From Mesodorylaimus sp. YZB2_4 (taxonomy: Eukaryota > Nematoda > Enoplea > Dorylaimida > Dorylaimidae): 64,000 bases of DNA. The notes under the pieces were generated by a model. It made no database searches. It saw nothing but the letters and a program-made list of their open reading frames with translations, and was not told where the DNA came from. The position numbers and the translations under genes are program-made. This document shows positions 11,486 through 20,762 of the stretch, piece by piece; position 1 is the stretch's first letter; the number at the start of each line of letters is the position of its first letter. The stretch covers positions 434,001 through 498,000 of the forward strand of contig JASANH010000735.1 in assembly GCA_030248295.1 (NCBI GenBank), read 5' to 3'.

Positions 11486-13023
11486 CTAGGACTGCACGCA
11501 CCGCATCTGGTTGTGGTCGGTCCAAACGTTGAACCAGTCGTCTGGTGCTGACGATCTGCAACGAACGGTATGCTCAGGGGCCAGCAGACAAGGGCCAGCA
11601 GAGGGGGGCCAGCGGAGGTGCAGGGTTAGCAGAGGAGGGGTCAGCAAAGGGTCATCAGCAGGCGGACCAGCAGAGGAGGTAAGCACTCACCTGCTCTCTC
11701 GTGATGACTCATCCGATGGTGACAATGTGGACGAGGCGGGGTCTTCTTGCCGGGCGAAACGACATAACAGACCTTGGTCGCAAGGGCACATATCGTTGCC
11801 CCAATATGGTAATCCGCCATCCGGTACGAAACAGTTTTGGCCCAATTTTAGTTTTGGTTTGCAGATCTTCTCTCCGTGTTGACGTGCACAACACAAACCC
11901 GACAGGCAGTCGCGGTCGTGGATGCAACGGGCACCTGAAAGAGAGGATTGTGCTTAGGGTGGGCGAGACACTCCTCACCGCAGTGTGGTCAGCTTTCGAG
12001 GGCTAGACATAAGCAGGTGTGCAAAAGGCCTACTTGCTGTCTCAAAAGTGTGCAGTTCAAACTGTCATTCCGAAATCACGATATGCCAAGCCGACAACAC
12101 GGGGGCACACTCAGTCACTGGTACCCAAGACCATGTCGCGTGGGCCCTGGGTACTGTTTCAGGCCCAACTAGTCCTCATGTTCCTGGCAACTGGGTTTTC
12201 CTGTTAGCCGTGCCCGGGTTTCCCGTGCCTTCGCTGGGAATGGAATCCTCGACTGTCGAGCCATCTCACAACATAAGGTCATAAATTTTGATTGTCGTCT
12301 CCGAGCAGAGAAAACTGGATGAATTTGGGGCACGGCTAACAGGAAATCACAGTGGTGGGAACTATGGGGGATTAGAGCGTGTTGGACGCATAGCTGAGGT
12401 TGTCTACAGTATGCAATGCTGCCTGCAGGTTGGAGTGGGCTAATGATACCGGCTGTCAGACGGAGCTATAGCATGCGTGCGACTGTAGCAGGTCAGCATT
12501 CATGATCGTTGAGCGTGCATTTGGTCATGAATAAGGAGTGAAGAACTCACCTCTGTGACCCGGTTTCGACGCGACTAAACACCGTCCGAACATGCAGTCG
12601 TAACCGATGGCGCACTGGGCGTCCCTACGACACAGCTGGCCCATAGTCCTGTACGGTTTGCACAGTCCGTAATGACGGTCGCAGTACATTCCCAGCTGGC
12701 ACTCGCGGTCCTCGTGGCAGTTACTGTGCTGAAATGCAAGACGGGGTGAGCTGGCAATAGGCGCGGGGGACGGGGTGGCTTACTCCGATGTGGTCGTTCA
12801 ATCGAGCATTGGGTGCCAGGTGCAGTCGGGGTCGGATATCCTTGGGATGGGCTGGCACCCGATGGTTGCCATTCGAGGAATCGAGGGGTCCGAGGGCGTG
12901 CTCATCCGAGCCACCAGTCTCCACTTGCAGGGGATTGGTCATGAATAAGTTCAAGAAGACTGCTTGGGCCTGTCGACGGCAGAGGAGGAGGAAGAGCAGC
13001 AGGTTCTGGTACGGGATGCGCAT
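11486..13023 (-). CDS. Dickkopf-like secreted protein (DKK3-type)
   Basis: Secreted cysteine-rich protein; Dickkopfs modulate Wnt signalling at the cell surface. Exons (minus): 13023-12784, 12728-12551, 11934-11691, 11555-11486, total 243 aa with matching phases. It begins with a signal peptide (MRIPYQNLLLFLLLC). The first cysteine domain runs CHEDREC..MYC..GLC..QLC..AQC..YDC..GRC. The second runs RCIHDRDC..GLCC..KICKP..GQNC..MCPC..GLLC, and its tenth cysteine (MRC) is supplied by the small last exon, which supports that exon. Spacing matches vertebrate DKK3. The first domain has eight cysteines instead of ten: CxxY replaces CxxC and CA replaces CC. Stopping at the in-frame TGA at 11687 instead would lose the tenth cysteine. 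Confidence 0.82.
12195..12347. mobile_element. MITE-like element, family 3
   Basis: About 150 bp bounded by GTTTTCCTGTTAGCCGTGC and its inverted copy GCACGGCTAACAGGAAA, lying in the Dickkopf-like gene's second intron. It has no coding content. The same ends occur at 24848-24985 (innexin intron) and repeatedly at 27.27-27.68 kb, 28.68 kb and 33.36 kb. Confidence 0.65.
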
Positions 13024-16000
13024 GGCTGGGAGGGAAGGAGGGACGAGGCCTCGTTTGGCAGCGAGACAGTTACAAGTGAGGGGCGAGGAGAGAGGCGAGT
13101 GCTCCTCCCCCCGTCGACGCCCCTAGGCCCATTATAGGATGGTAAGTGTGGCCAAGACGGGCGCCAGCCTGCACTTGATTCAATGCCCGATGTCCCTGTG
13201 TTTGCACAACAACGGCGCGTCCGGGCGTCGTCGGTCGCTAATCGTTTGGCACCTACCCCCTACTTGGCTGGCGTGTCGTATTGTCTTGGCAGTCACCCCA
13301 GTTTGGCCTGGAACGAACACTCGACCGTCCCACACACGCATCGAGAATTGGACAAACACGGCCTCGCGGGCGGGAAAGGTTGCCCCCGAATGCCTACACC
13401 TGGATCAACGAGGCCAGACGAGACAGTCTAAATAACCATTACTTAATTCCCACAATGGCACGAGGCCAGTCCCTCGTCACGGCCCCCCTGTATCCACTTC
13501 GACACTCGCAAGGAGTCCAAATTAGTATCGCCTTAATTATATCATTCTTAGTTTCGTCAAAAATGGCAAACACGGCTAACTGAGAAACGAGAGCAAGCAG
13601 TGACCGGGCCTGGAACATGTCTCGTGTGCTGGTCACCTGTCTCGCCACGCCCATAGTGCCTAGTGTATGTGTTTGGGGCCCCCTCGTACGAGCAGCACAC
13701 TCGAATAATAGCCGCAGGAAATTATTCTTTAATGGGTCTGACCGAGATCTATTCCAGAATCACCCATGAAATATGGATTTCATGAGCACAGTCTCCTCCA
13801 TAAAACTGCCTGTAGCCAGTGCGCCAACTTGTCGCATGGCACTGTTCGGAGAAGGCTAGGGCTAGGGCCAGAGCGGGCGACCCGGGTCCTGTTTCACTGG
13901 TCTTCCGTCCTCCGTTTTTGGGTAACCAGCTTTCCTTGCGGTATAGTCGCGAGGCTTGCCTCCAGTCGGAGACTTCGGTCTCGACTATCTCCCACCGCCT
14001 GGGTTCACTGGTTATGTGACGATCGTTCGGTTTATCGCACGCCTAGGTTGACTCCCTGGGCTAATACAGTTACACTGGGAAGGGGGGGGGGCAGAGGGTT
14101 GTACCGGGAAGCGGATGGAGGGGAAAAATGGATCCGTCCAGGGCCTCCCTGATTACTCTGGCCGTAGCCCCAGCGAGCAAGCTTTACAATAGCGCACACT
14201 ACAGTACACTGCAGCGCACTGGCGGGGGGGGGGGAGTATTATTGGAAAAAAGTCTGTGCTCGGATAAAAACTTTCGACCATCCAATGCTGACGATGGCTG
14301 GTCTACTCGGCCACTGCAAAGGGAGCAACTCTCGACTAAGCAAACGTGCTGGAGCAGCGCAGATGAGCAAAAATGAGCAGAGGGTTGTACCGAGTTGAGG
14401 TCCAGCTAGTGGTATCACGCGGCCGTGGGTTCTGCTTTGCAACCTTAAGCTAGCGAGCTATAGAGTGAGAGAGAGGAACTTGGGCTTGCGGCGGGCGCGG
14501 TGGTTCAGCGGTTCAGCATTCGTCTCTTCGTCTTGCTTGGGAGCGAGTGGCTCGCCACGGGCTCGATCCCCGGTGATGGAGGTCGGTTCGCGAACCGAAA
14601 ATCCCTCGCTGACCTTGCACGCCGTGGGTGACCACCCTGTACCGCCGAGGTGCGTCGAGTGGAGAGACCCGACCCAAACGAGGAGACCGTGTCAGCTATC
14701 GAGCACTGACAGGGTTCCCAGCCCACCCGCCATCGTGTAATAGGCGTGGTCTCTAGCCTTATCGGGGCACTGGTTCAGGGACCTGGTCTGCCTCTCCCAA
14801 GTCCGGCACGAGACCTGTAGTAGGCGTGTTTGGCCTGTGGAGAAGGTAGTGTATCTGGTTGCCTTAACTGGCCGCCTTATACACGGAGCAGTATGTGGTT
14901 GCCTTGACTGGCCGCCGCATACAGCGTGTCAGCTGCCTTCGTTGGCCGCTCGATACGCTCCTCGAGGCGAGGCTGTAACCCGTCGGGTTGATGTCTCGGG
15001 CACCAACGACTAGGTGACCTGCCTAGAGGGTTTTTGAGTGCATCCGCTCCCCGCGGAATCTTCTCCAATGTAGGGCTATTCCGACTATTACAGACCAAGT
15101 TCGAGTCGAGTGTCCGGTTTGGTTTGAGGACCTCGGATTAAGGTCTTGAGTCCCTGGTCCGAACTGTTCTGTGAGCACTTCGGGCTCAGGGCCGTCAGAA
15201 GCCCATCGACGTCCAGCACGTGCGGCGGGTCTACACGACTAGTAGTGCTATAGCTATAGCACGAGGTGTCTGTGGACAGTTGGCTGGTTCCTGGTGGCTT
15301 GAGTCATCCTCTGGTCAGCCCTAGTCTATCCCAGGGCGAACCAAGGATCTCAATTGTCCCAGGAAGTCGGTGTCCTGTCCAGGATGCCTTCGTGTGGATG
15401 TGCTCCCAGCGGAACACACAGACGAACGCTGCTGAGTGTGCTGGTCCCCGCGCAGCCTTGCTTAGACGGGCTGGCCAGCAGGAAAAAACGGGCATTGGCC
15501 CAAAAATATTTTAAAATGTACAGTAGAGGTCTAACTGGTGGTCCATCACACTCGGGGTCTGCCTCTCACGCTGGACTGGCGCTCTTACTGGCGAGTGTTC
15601 GACTCGCAGTCAGGTGAATCATTTTGCGTGACGTGCGCACTCGAGGGCTAAGAACACATATTTGACAGGCGGGAGTCGAAGCCTCCGCTATACTCAGTGC
15701 AAATGTCCCACCCCCGTGATTAGTATCATGCGAAGATACCGGATAAAATTGCTATTCCTCTCTGTTCTGCCCGAGCCGAACACATGCTCAAGATAGCCCT
15801 GAAGTCACTTCAACTTTTAAGGCTCCTATGCATTTGTTGCTTTAATTAGTCCCACTCACATACGATCTACGTCAAATTTCAAGACTGCTTGGTCGAACAA
15901 CTTCGCCGCAACAGAGACGAACAAACACGACATACGGCTGCAATGTAAGGCCGATGATAAAGAGCCAAAAAGATCTCGTGACGAGGTTACTCAACTAATC

Positions 16001-16612
16001 GTAGGTCAGGGACAACATCACTGAAGAAACAATTGTTTTCTGCTCATTCCCTGTCGAGATCTAGAATTTCTGCCATTTCCCGCGCACCATGTGCAGGTTC
16101 CATGGTTCAAATTTGTGTTGTCTGCTTTACGCGCGAAAATACGTAGAGAATGAAAGTTTTAGCTATAATGGAAAAGAAAAACGAATGGTATTCAATCGGT
16201 GACGATTGGATTATAGTTTTCTTCATCGATTTTAACAAACTATCAAGTTAATTTCACGCCAATTATCCAAAATACGCTAAAATCTACCTGATGCTGAAAC
16301 TCAATTTTACCAGTTCAATCACGTGAAGGCGGAATAATCCTGACCTCTCTTCTTCTCGCTTTGATTGCCTCTTCCGAGTTAAGGCATCCCTTTGTAATTA
16401 AAAATTGTTTACCTGGTAGAAATTTTGCATTTTTTGCGAAAACCGTTTTGCTCTTTGTTCTGCTCGGCTTGGTATTCTTGGATTCTTTCCGACTGACTGC
16501 AATCTGGCGTAAACAACGATTTGGAACGTTTCCAACTTTTTCGAGGTAAATTTAGTTGTCGTATCTAAAAATCGAAGGTCATCAATTTGTTTTTAGACAG
16601 GCATTATCAAAA
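13024..16612. other. Intergenic repeat-rich region upstream of TFIIS
   Basis: No gene recognised between the Dickkopf-like gene and TFIIS. 13.86-14.15 kb belongs to the dispersed family marked by GGTATAGTCGCGAGGCTTGCC. 14.49-15.66 kb is a tRNA-like SINE plus a composite repeat. Sequence from about 16.3 kb to 16.6 kb is likely the TFIIS 5' leader: a donor (CGAG/GTAAAT near 16547) and an acceptor (TTTTTAG/ACAGG near 16597) suggest a short 5'UTR intron. Confidence 0.5.
14491..15660 (+). repeat. tRNA-like SINE followed by dispersed composite repeat
   Basis: The left end has a tRNA-like head: GCGCGGTGGTTCAGCGG as an A-box-like segment and GGGCTCGATCCCCGG as a B-box-like segment about 65 nt later. 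Further right, 14.75-15.66 kb matches the 7.45-8.27 kb repeat, including GTTCGACTCGC near 15.6 kb. A direct duplication of GGTTGCCTT(A/G)ACTGGCCGCC lies at about 14.86-14.92 kb. No intact frame is present. Confidence 0.55.
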
Positions 16613-17722
16613 ATGAAGCCAGAGGAGCCGCATGTTGTCCGAATGAAAAGAGAATTGGACGATATGTTGCAAAAAAACACGTTAAATAAGAAACGCCTGA
16701 TCGATTTAATCGATAAATTATCAGCGATGCCAGTGGACACAGAAATGTTACAACGTACTCAAATCGGTCGTACGATCAATAATATTCGAAAAGCGTACGA
16801 AAGTTCCAAAGATATCAATCAAAAGGCCGTCAATTTGATTAAAAATTGGAAACATTTAGTCAAAGAAGAACACGAAACTCGAAGGAAATCGATCAGCAGC
16901 AATCACAACGACGATGGTAAAGCACCAAATTTTGTTGGTCCCGAAGTTCAAATTTCTTCACCAGAATCATCGATTAATACGATCGACGACGATCGCGATC
17001 ACCAATACTCGCCCGTGATGGCCAGCGGGGGTGGCGATGATCACGCCTATGTTCAAGCACGTACAAGGAAATCGTTGAGTAGATACGATTCGGATGGACC
17101 ACGGCCGGCAAAACTGGCTCGAAGCAACAGTTTGTCATCCAATTCGTCATCGGTATCAATTTCGGAGAATAGCGCCACGTCAAACGTGTCGAAAACTCGC
17201 GACGAAACTCGTAATAAATCGGTGGAATTATTACGTCAAGCATTGCTAAGTGGCGACGATCATCCTGCACAACCTCATCCCGATGGCAAAACTTCTTTCG
17301 ATTTGGCCGTCGAAATCGAGCGTTATATTTACGAAGAAATTGGCAACGCCGAGGATCGTCATTATAAAGCACGTATTCGAAGTCGTGTCACGAATATTCG
17401 AGACAAGAATAATCAATCGTTGCGTAACAATATTTTAGCTGGCATATTATCGACTCACCGCGTGGCTAGCATGAGCGTCGATGAATTGGCCAATGATCAG
17501 TTAAAACAACTTCGTCGATCGATCGAAGAGGAATCGATTCGAAATCGTGAGATTTCTGGTGACGTTGCGAGTCCGCGTACTGATATGTATCGATGCGAAC
17601 AATGCGGCGAGCGCGATGCGTCCTATTCGCTTAATCAAGAACGTGTGGAAGGTGATTACGAACCGATCGCTGTCGCCCAGCTCGTCTGCAACAAATGCGA
17701 TCATCGTTGGCGCGCTTATTAA
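16613..17722 (+). CDS. TCEA: Transcription elongation factor TFIIS
   Basis: TFIIS rescues backtracked RNA polymerase II by stimulating transcript cleavage. The single coding exon gives 369 aa from the ATG at 16613, just after a likely 5'UTR acceptor. It has all three domains: the N-terminal LW-type helical domain (about 1-90, IGRTINNIRKAY and LIKNWKHLVK), a Ser-rich linker, the polymerase-binding central domain (about 200-320, KSVELLRQALL, IRDKNNQSLRNNILAG), and the C-terminal zinc ribbon (about 326-369, YRCEQC ... VCNKCDHRW). The ribbon is odd: the catalytic hairpin, normally RSADEPMT with adjacent Asp-Glu, reads RVEGDYEPIA here, so Asp and Glu are separated by Tyr, and the loop between the cysteine pairs is about three residues longer. 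It faces RWDD4 tail-to-tail. Confidence 0.92.
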   Translation: MKPEEPHVVRMKRELDDMLQKNTLNKKRLIDLIDKLSAMPVDTEMLQRTQIGRTINNIRKAYESSKDINQKAVNLIKNWKHLVKEEHETRRKSISSNHNDDGKAPNFVGPEVQISSPESSINTIDDDRDHQYSPVMASGGGDDHAYVQARTRKSLSRYDSDGPRPAKLARSNSLSSNSSSVSISENSATSNVSKTRDETRNKSVELLRQALLSGDDHPAQPHPDGKTSFDLAVEIERYIYEEIGNAEDRHYKARIRSRVTNIRDKNNQSLRNNILAGILSTHRVASMSVDELANDQLKQLRRSIEEESIRNREISGDVASPRTDMYRCEQCGERDASYSLNQERVEGDYEPIAVAQLVCNKCDHRWRAY

Positions 17723-18286
17723 GGCAGCCAATCGAAACTTCAAGGGACAAAACCATGGTCAAGGATCTTTTTTTTTTTGAAGTTGCTTCCGCCAGGCTGA
17801 ATTTTTTTGCCTGAAAAACAGGCCATTTATCGCTCTTTTGCTGAGCGTACTGATTTAATGTTTTTGCTGATTTGGTGTCTTTGATTTTGATCCAGCGTCT
17901 CGCACTCGCTCAGGGTTGTGCTAAAGGGATTTCTATATTTGCATGGTTGATGCTGATTTGTTTTGTTGTTATTAATTTTTGGATGATTAATCTCAACTGT
18001 TAACACAATTCAGTCAGAAACAGTGTAGAGTGAAAAATAAAAAATGCAACAATGAAATGATTACACAAAAAAGTTAACAAGTGGGTTAAAATTAGAAAAT
18101 AAGTCCCTGAGGCGAGTTAAACTGCGCGTTGCACTTATTTTTTCTGTGGCGGAAGCAACTTGCTTTTTTGTGTTTCCTTTTACGTCGTGTCTAGAATCTA
18201 GATTATGTTCCTTAGGAGAACGAATAAGACGTAGTGACTAAATATGTATATAATTTTTGGAATAAAATGTAGAATATGGCATTTTT
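17723..18286. other. Convergent spacer with a perfect 15-bp inverted repeat
   Basis: A/T-rich 3' regions of TFIIS and RWDD4. AAGTTGCTTCCGCCA at 17780-17794 is perfectly inverted at 18147-18161, framing about 380 bp. The arms could be the ends of a small element inserted between the genes. An AATAAA-type signal lies near 18030 for TFIIS. Confidence 0.5.
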
Positions 18287-18850
18287 TTACTGTTGACCAG
18301 TTTGAGATAAATGTTTCACGACATCGACCCAATTCCATCCACGCGCTCGTTCATCGTTGGCTCCTCCACGATCCCATTGTTTTCGTTTTTGAGCCTTCGT
18401 TAATTTCTCTGCCTTTGTTTGCTTTTGTTTTCGATTCGTTTCGTCGTCGTCGTCAGAATCGAATTGTTCGTTTTTCATTTCCGTATCTACGGCGATCGAA
18501 ATCGTTTGTTTTTCCATCAGTTGATCGAATCGATCTTTGATTAATTCGATTAATGAATAGGTCATTGGCGAGCCGAGGAGTGTCTCAGATTCTGTCATAA
18601 GACATTGTAACAAGGCACTTTTTGTCACGGAATTTAAATGTTTGTTGTAGAAAACGTCCAAATTAAATTCGGGAATAACGTCCGGATAAGACGAAGGCCA
18701 ACGCAATTCGAGTAGAAATGATCGAGTTTGATCTTCGGCACCGAATAAATAATGAATTGCTTGATCAGATGTGATTGAAAAGGCCGAATCGCCGTCGAAA
18801 ATTGAACGTAAAACTTCGAGCTCTTCCGACTGTTGCTCGCACGTGCTCAT
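18287..18850 (-). CDS. RWDD4: RWD domain-containing protein 4
   Basis: Single-exon protein of 187 aa, the usual length for RWDD4; the start is the ATG at 18850. The N-terminal RWD domain (about 1-110) is marked by EELEVLRSIF, LRWPSSYPDVIPEF and MTYSLIELIKD. After an acidic and Lys-rich linker, the C-terminus carries the hallmark KAQKRKQ and RGWNWVDVVKHLSQTG, nearly identical to vertebrate RWDD4. RWD domains are protein-binding folds; the family's exact role is poorly known. The plus-strand frame over the same bases is a shadow. Confidence 0.93.
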   Translation of the reverse strand: MSTCEQQSEELEVLRSIFDGDSAFSITSDQAIHYLFGAEDQTRSFLLELRWPSSYPDVIPEFNLDVFYNKHLNSVTKSALLQCLMTESETLLGSPMTYSLIELIKDRFDQLMEKQTISIAVDTEMKNEQFDSDDDDETNRKQKQTKAEKLTKAQKRKQWDRGGANDERARGWNWVDVVKHLSQTGQQ

Positions 18851-19229
18851 TTTTGAATTTCTAGGATTCGTATGAAAAAATTTCTTTTAATTCACGCCCC
18901 GAAACATTCAAGTTTCATTAATTTTGTTTTCCGAGGACAATTACACACATATTGTCAATCCCGAAATGTCGAGCAAGTGCGAGCGAAATCCGAAAGTGCC
19001 AAATTTTTGCGCCAATTTGCAGACAATTAGAGTCTCGGTACATTTAAGCGCCAAATTCAAATTAGCTTGGCGGGTCTGACTGCGCATTGCGACTTCGACC
19101 TGTATTTCCCGCTGACTGACTAGCTCTGAATTTCATTGTTTTAAAACAACCAAATTTATTTGTACTGATCTAAAAATGGTCTATGATCCATTTTTTAAAA
19201 TATATGCATGACTATGGTTCGAAAGCGAA
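18851..19229. other. Short intergenic spacer
   Basis: About 380 bp between the RWDD4 start and the end of the next minus-strand gene. It should hold the RWDD4 promoter and the neighbour's 3'UTR. No repeat or exon is apparent. Confidence 0.4.
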
Positions 19230-20426
19230 TCAGTTGTCAACGTTATCAAGTTCGTCGATGTCGCCGGGCATTTGTTCGGTCACTTGCGTCTTCAAGTAGG
19301 CCCTGACAGCGGGAGACACCGTGTTTTGAATATCGGCTGATATTTTCTCATAAATTTCCAAAAAATCGCTTCCAGTCCAAACCAAAGAAATTCGAAGCGC
19401 TTCAGGATTTTTTCGTAACAAATTGATAACTTTATTTAAACAATCGTAAACTTTTGAAATTTGATTATAAGCTTGTTGTGGTTTGATTACTTTGATCATA
19501 TCGGACATTGTGTAAGATTTTGGTTGACTGAAATCGCCCGGTCCTCGCCACGATCCCAAAAGTAATCGATCGATACCTGTGAAAAATAATTTCGAATATG
19601 TAAAATCGGGGAAACCATCGGATTGAGGAAATGCGATTGTTGTCAATAATTCGTAATGTTGGTGTCTTTGACCAAAATTTACGTTTTGCAATTCCTTATT
19701 TAAGTCGCATGGATTGGAATCGATCGACTCTTTCTTATCGATATCGATCGATATTTTTGAATAATCTGCGCATTCTGGTTCGAAACGTACCAATAATTTC
19801 AATTGACCCAATTGATATTTGGACAATTGTTGGTAGGGACCATCGAGTAATTTTTGCCCCGGCGGTTGGGCGCATTTGTCTCGAAAACTTAAATCGTAAG
19901 ATACGAAATCGATGGGCACCACATCGGCCGCTTCGACTCGAGTTGCGATTATTGTGCGGCCAAGTCGTTCGAAATCGATTCGAAACATGCCCCCACCTGC
20001 TCCCTTCGCAAAGGCAAATAATTTGACCAAATTAATTGCATCCGTAATTAAGTCGAATTGTTGAAAATCAAATTGAGTTTTCTCTGATTCGCTGATTGAT
20101 TTAAGTGTGAGAAAAACAGGATCCAAAGGTGCCTTGGGTGACATGAGATGATTGACATCGTACAAGATGGGTCCGGTGTCCTTGTTTAAACGACCACCAT
20201 TCCACGCTTGAAGTTTTCTCGGGGCGCCGGGTATGACTAGCGTTGGTTTCGCGTCGTCGTTCGATTCGTCCAACAACCAATTATAGGAGCCTACTTGATC
20301 ATAATTTTCCAAAACAGTCGGGCCACCTTTTTGATTGAGATTAGCCAAAGGTAAAATTCCGAATGGTCTTTCATTCAGATTATCAAAAATCCAAGCAATA
20401 GCTTCGCGAGGAACATTGGCCGCCAT
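19230..20426 (-). CDS. Uncharacterised protein of a family known mainly from fungi
   Basis: Single-exon 398-aa protein from the ATG at 20426. I recognise no enzyme motif. From memory the pattern resembles a large family of fungal hypothetical proteins, often mislabelled geranylgeranyl pyrophosphate synthetase: SYNWLLDESNDDAKPTLVIP early, DTGPILYDVNHLM followed by PLDPVF, FDLITDAINLVKLF, a core with RIDFERLGRTIIATRVE, and GQLKLLVRFEPECADY. The family's function is unknown to me. There is no signal peptide or membrane segment. The C-terminal third is helical and acidic at the end (GDIDELDNVDN). Whether this is an old eukaryotic family or a fungus-to-animal transfer needs a tree. Confidence 0.75.
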   Translation of the reverse strand: MAANVPREAIAWIFDNLNERPFGILPLANLNQKGGPTVLENYDQVGSYNWLLDESNDDAKPTLVIPGAPRKLQAWNGGRLNKDTGPILYDVNHLMSPKAPLDPVFLTLKSISESEKTQFDFQQFDLITDAINLVKLFAFAKGAGGGMFRIDFERLGRTIIATRVEAADVVPIDFVSYDLSFRDKCAQPPGQKLLDGPYQQLSKYQLGQLKLLVRFEPECADYSKISIDIDKKESIDSNPCDLNKELQNVNFGQRHQHYELLTTIAFPQSDGFPDFTYSKLFFTGIDRLLLGSWRGPGDFSQPKSYTMSDMIKVIKPQQAYNQISKVYDCLNKVINLLRKNPEALRISLVWTGSDFLEIYEKISADIQNTVSPAVRAYLKTQVTEQMPGDIDELDNVDN

Positions 20427-20503
20427 CTCTGACGAGGGCACTACTCGAAATAAGCACTGACTCAGCCCTCTTTCCGCAAAACCAGCGATGCTTACGAGCG
20501 GAT

Positions 20504-20762
20504 TTAAGCTGGGTACGAGTTGAAGTTTAGGAAATTGCCTGGAGACTCGTCAGCTATGAAGTAGGAGCTGGGAGGCGAGGTCGTCAGCTGTTCCAGATGC
20601 ACAGACATTTCCTTTGTGCTTATATTCTTGCTAGTTCTGACTGAGCCAGGCTGGAATTGTGCACTAGTTTTCATGTAGTTTGATGACGATGCAAACTGAA
20701 TTTCTGGCAAGCATATGCAAAGCAGAAAAATGACTATTTTTTTGGTTTGGGTTATCTTTGCC
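20504..20762 (-). CDS. Possible small secreted protein (last exon)
   Basis: Weak call. An open frame of about 86 codons starts just after a good acceptor (GTGTTTCAG/TGGCAAAG). If the upstream exon ended in A, the joined start would be ATG-Ala-Lys. The first residues (AKITQTKK then IVIFLLCICLPE) look like a signal peptide, followed by about 60 Ser/Thr-rich residues. It ends about 80 nt upstream of the next minus-strand gene's start. No homologue recognised; it may be chance. Confidence 0.25.

Noticed and set aside
14491-14600. True tRNA gene
   Set aside because: A- and B-box-like segments are present, but no cloverleaf with a paired acceptor stem could be drawn and the sequence continues into a dispersed repeat.
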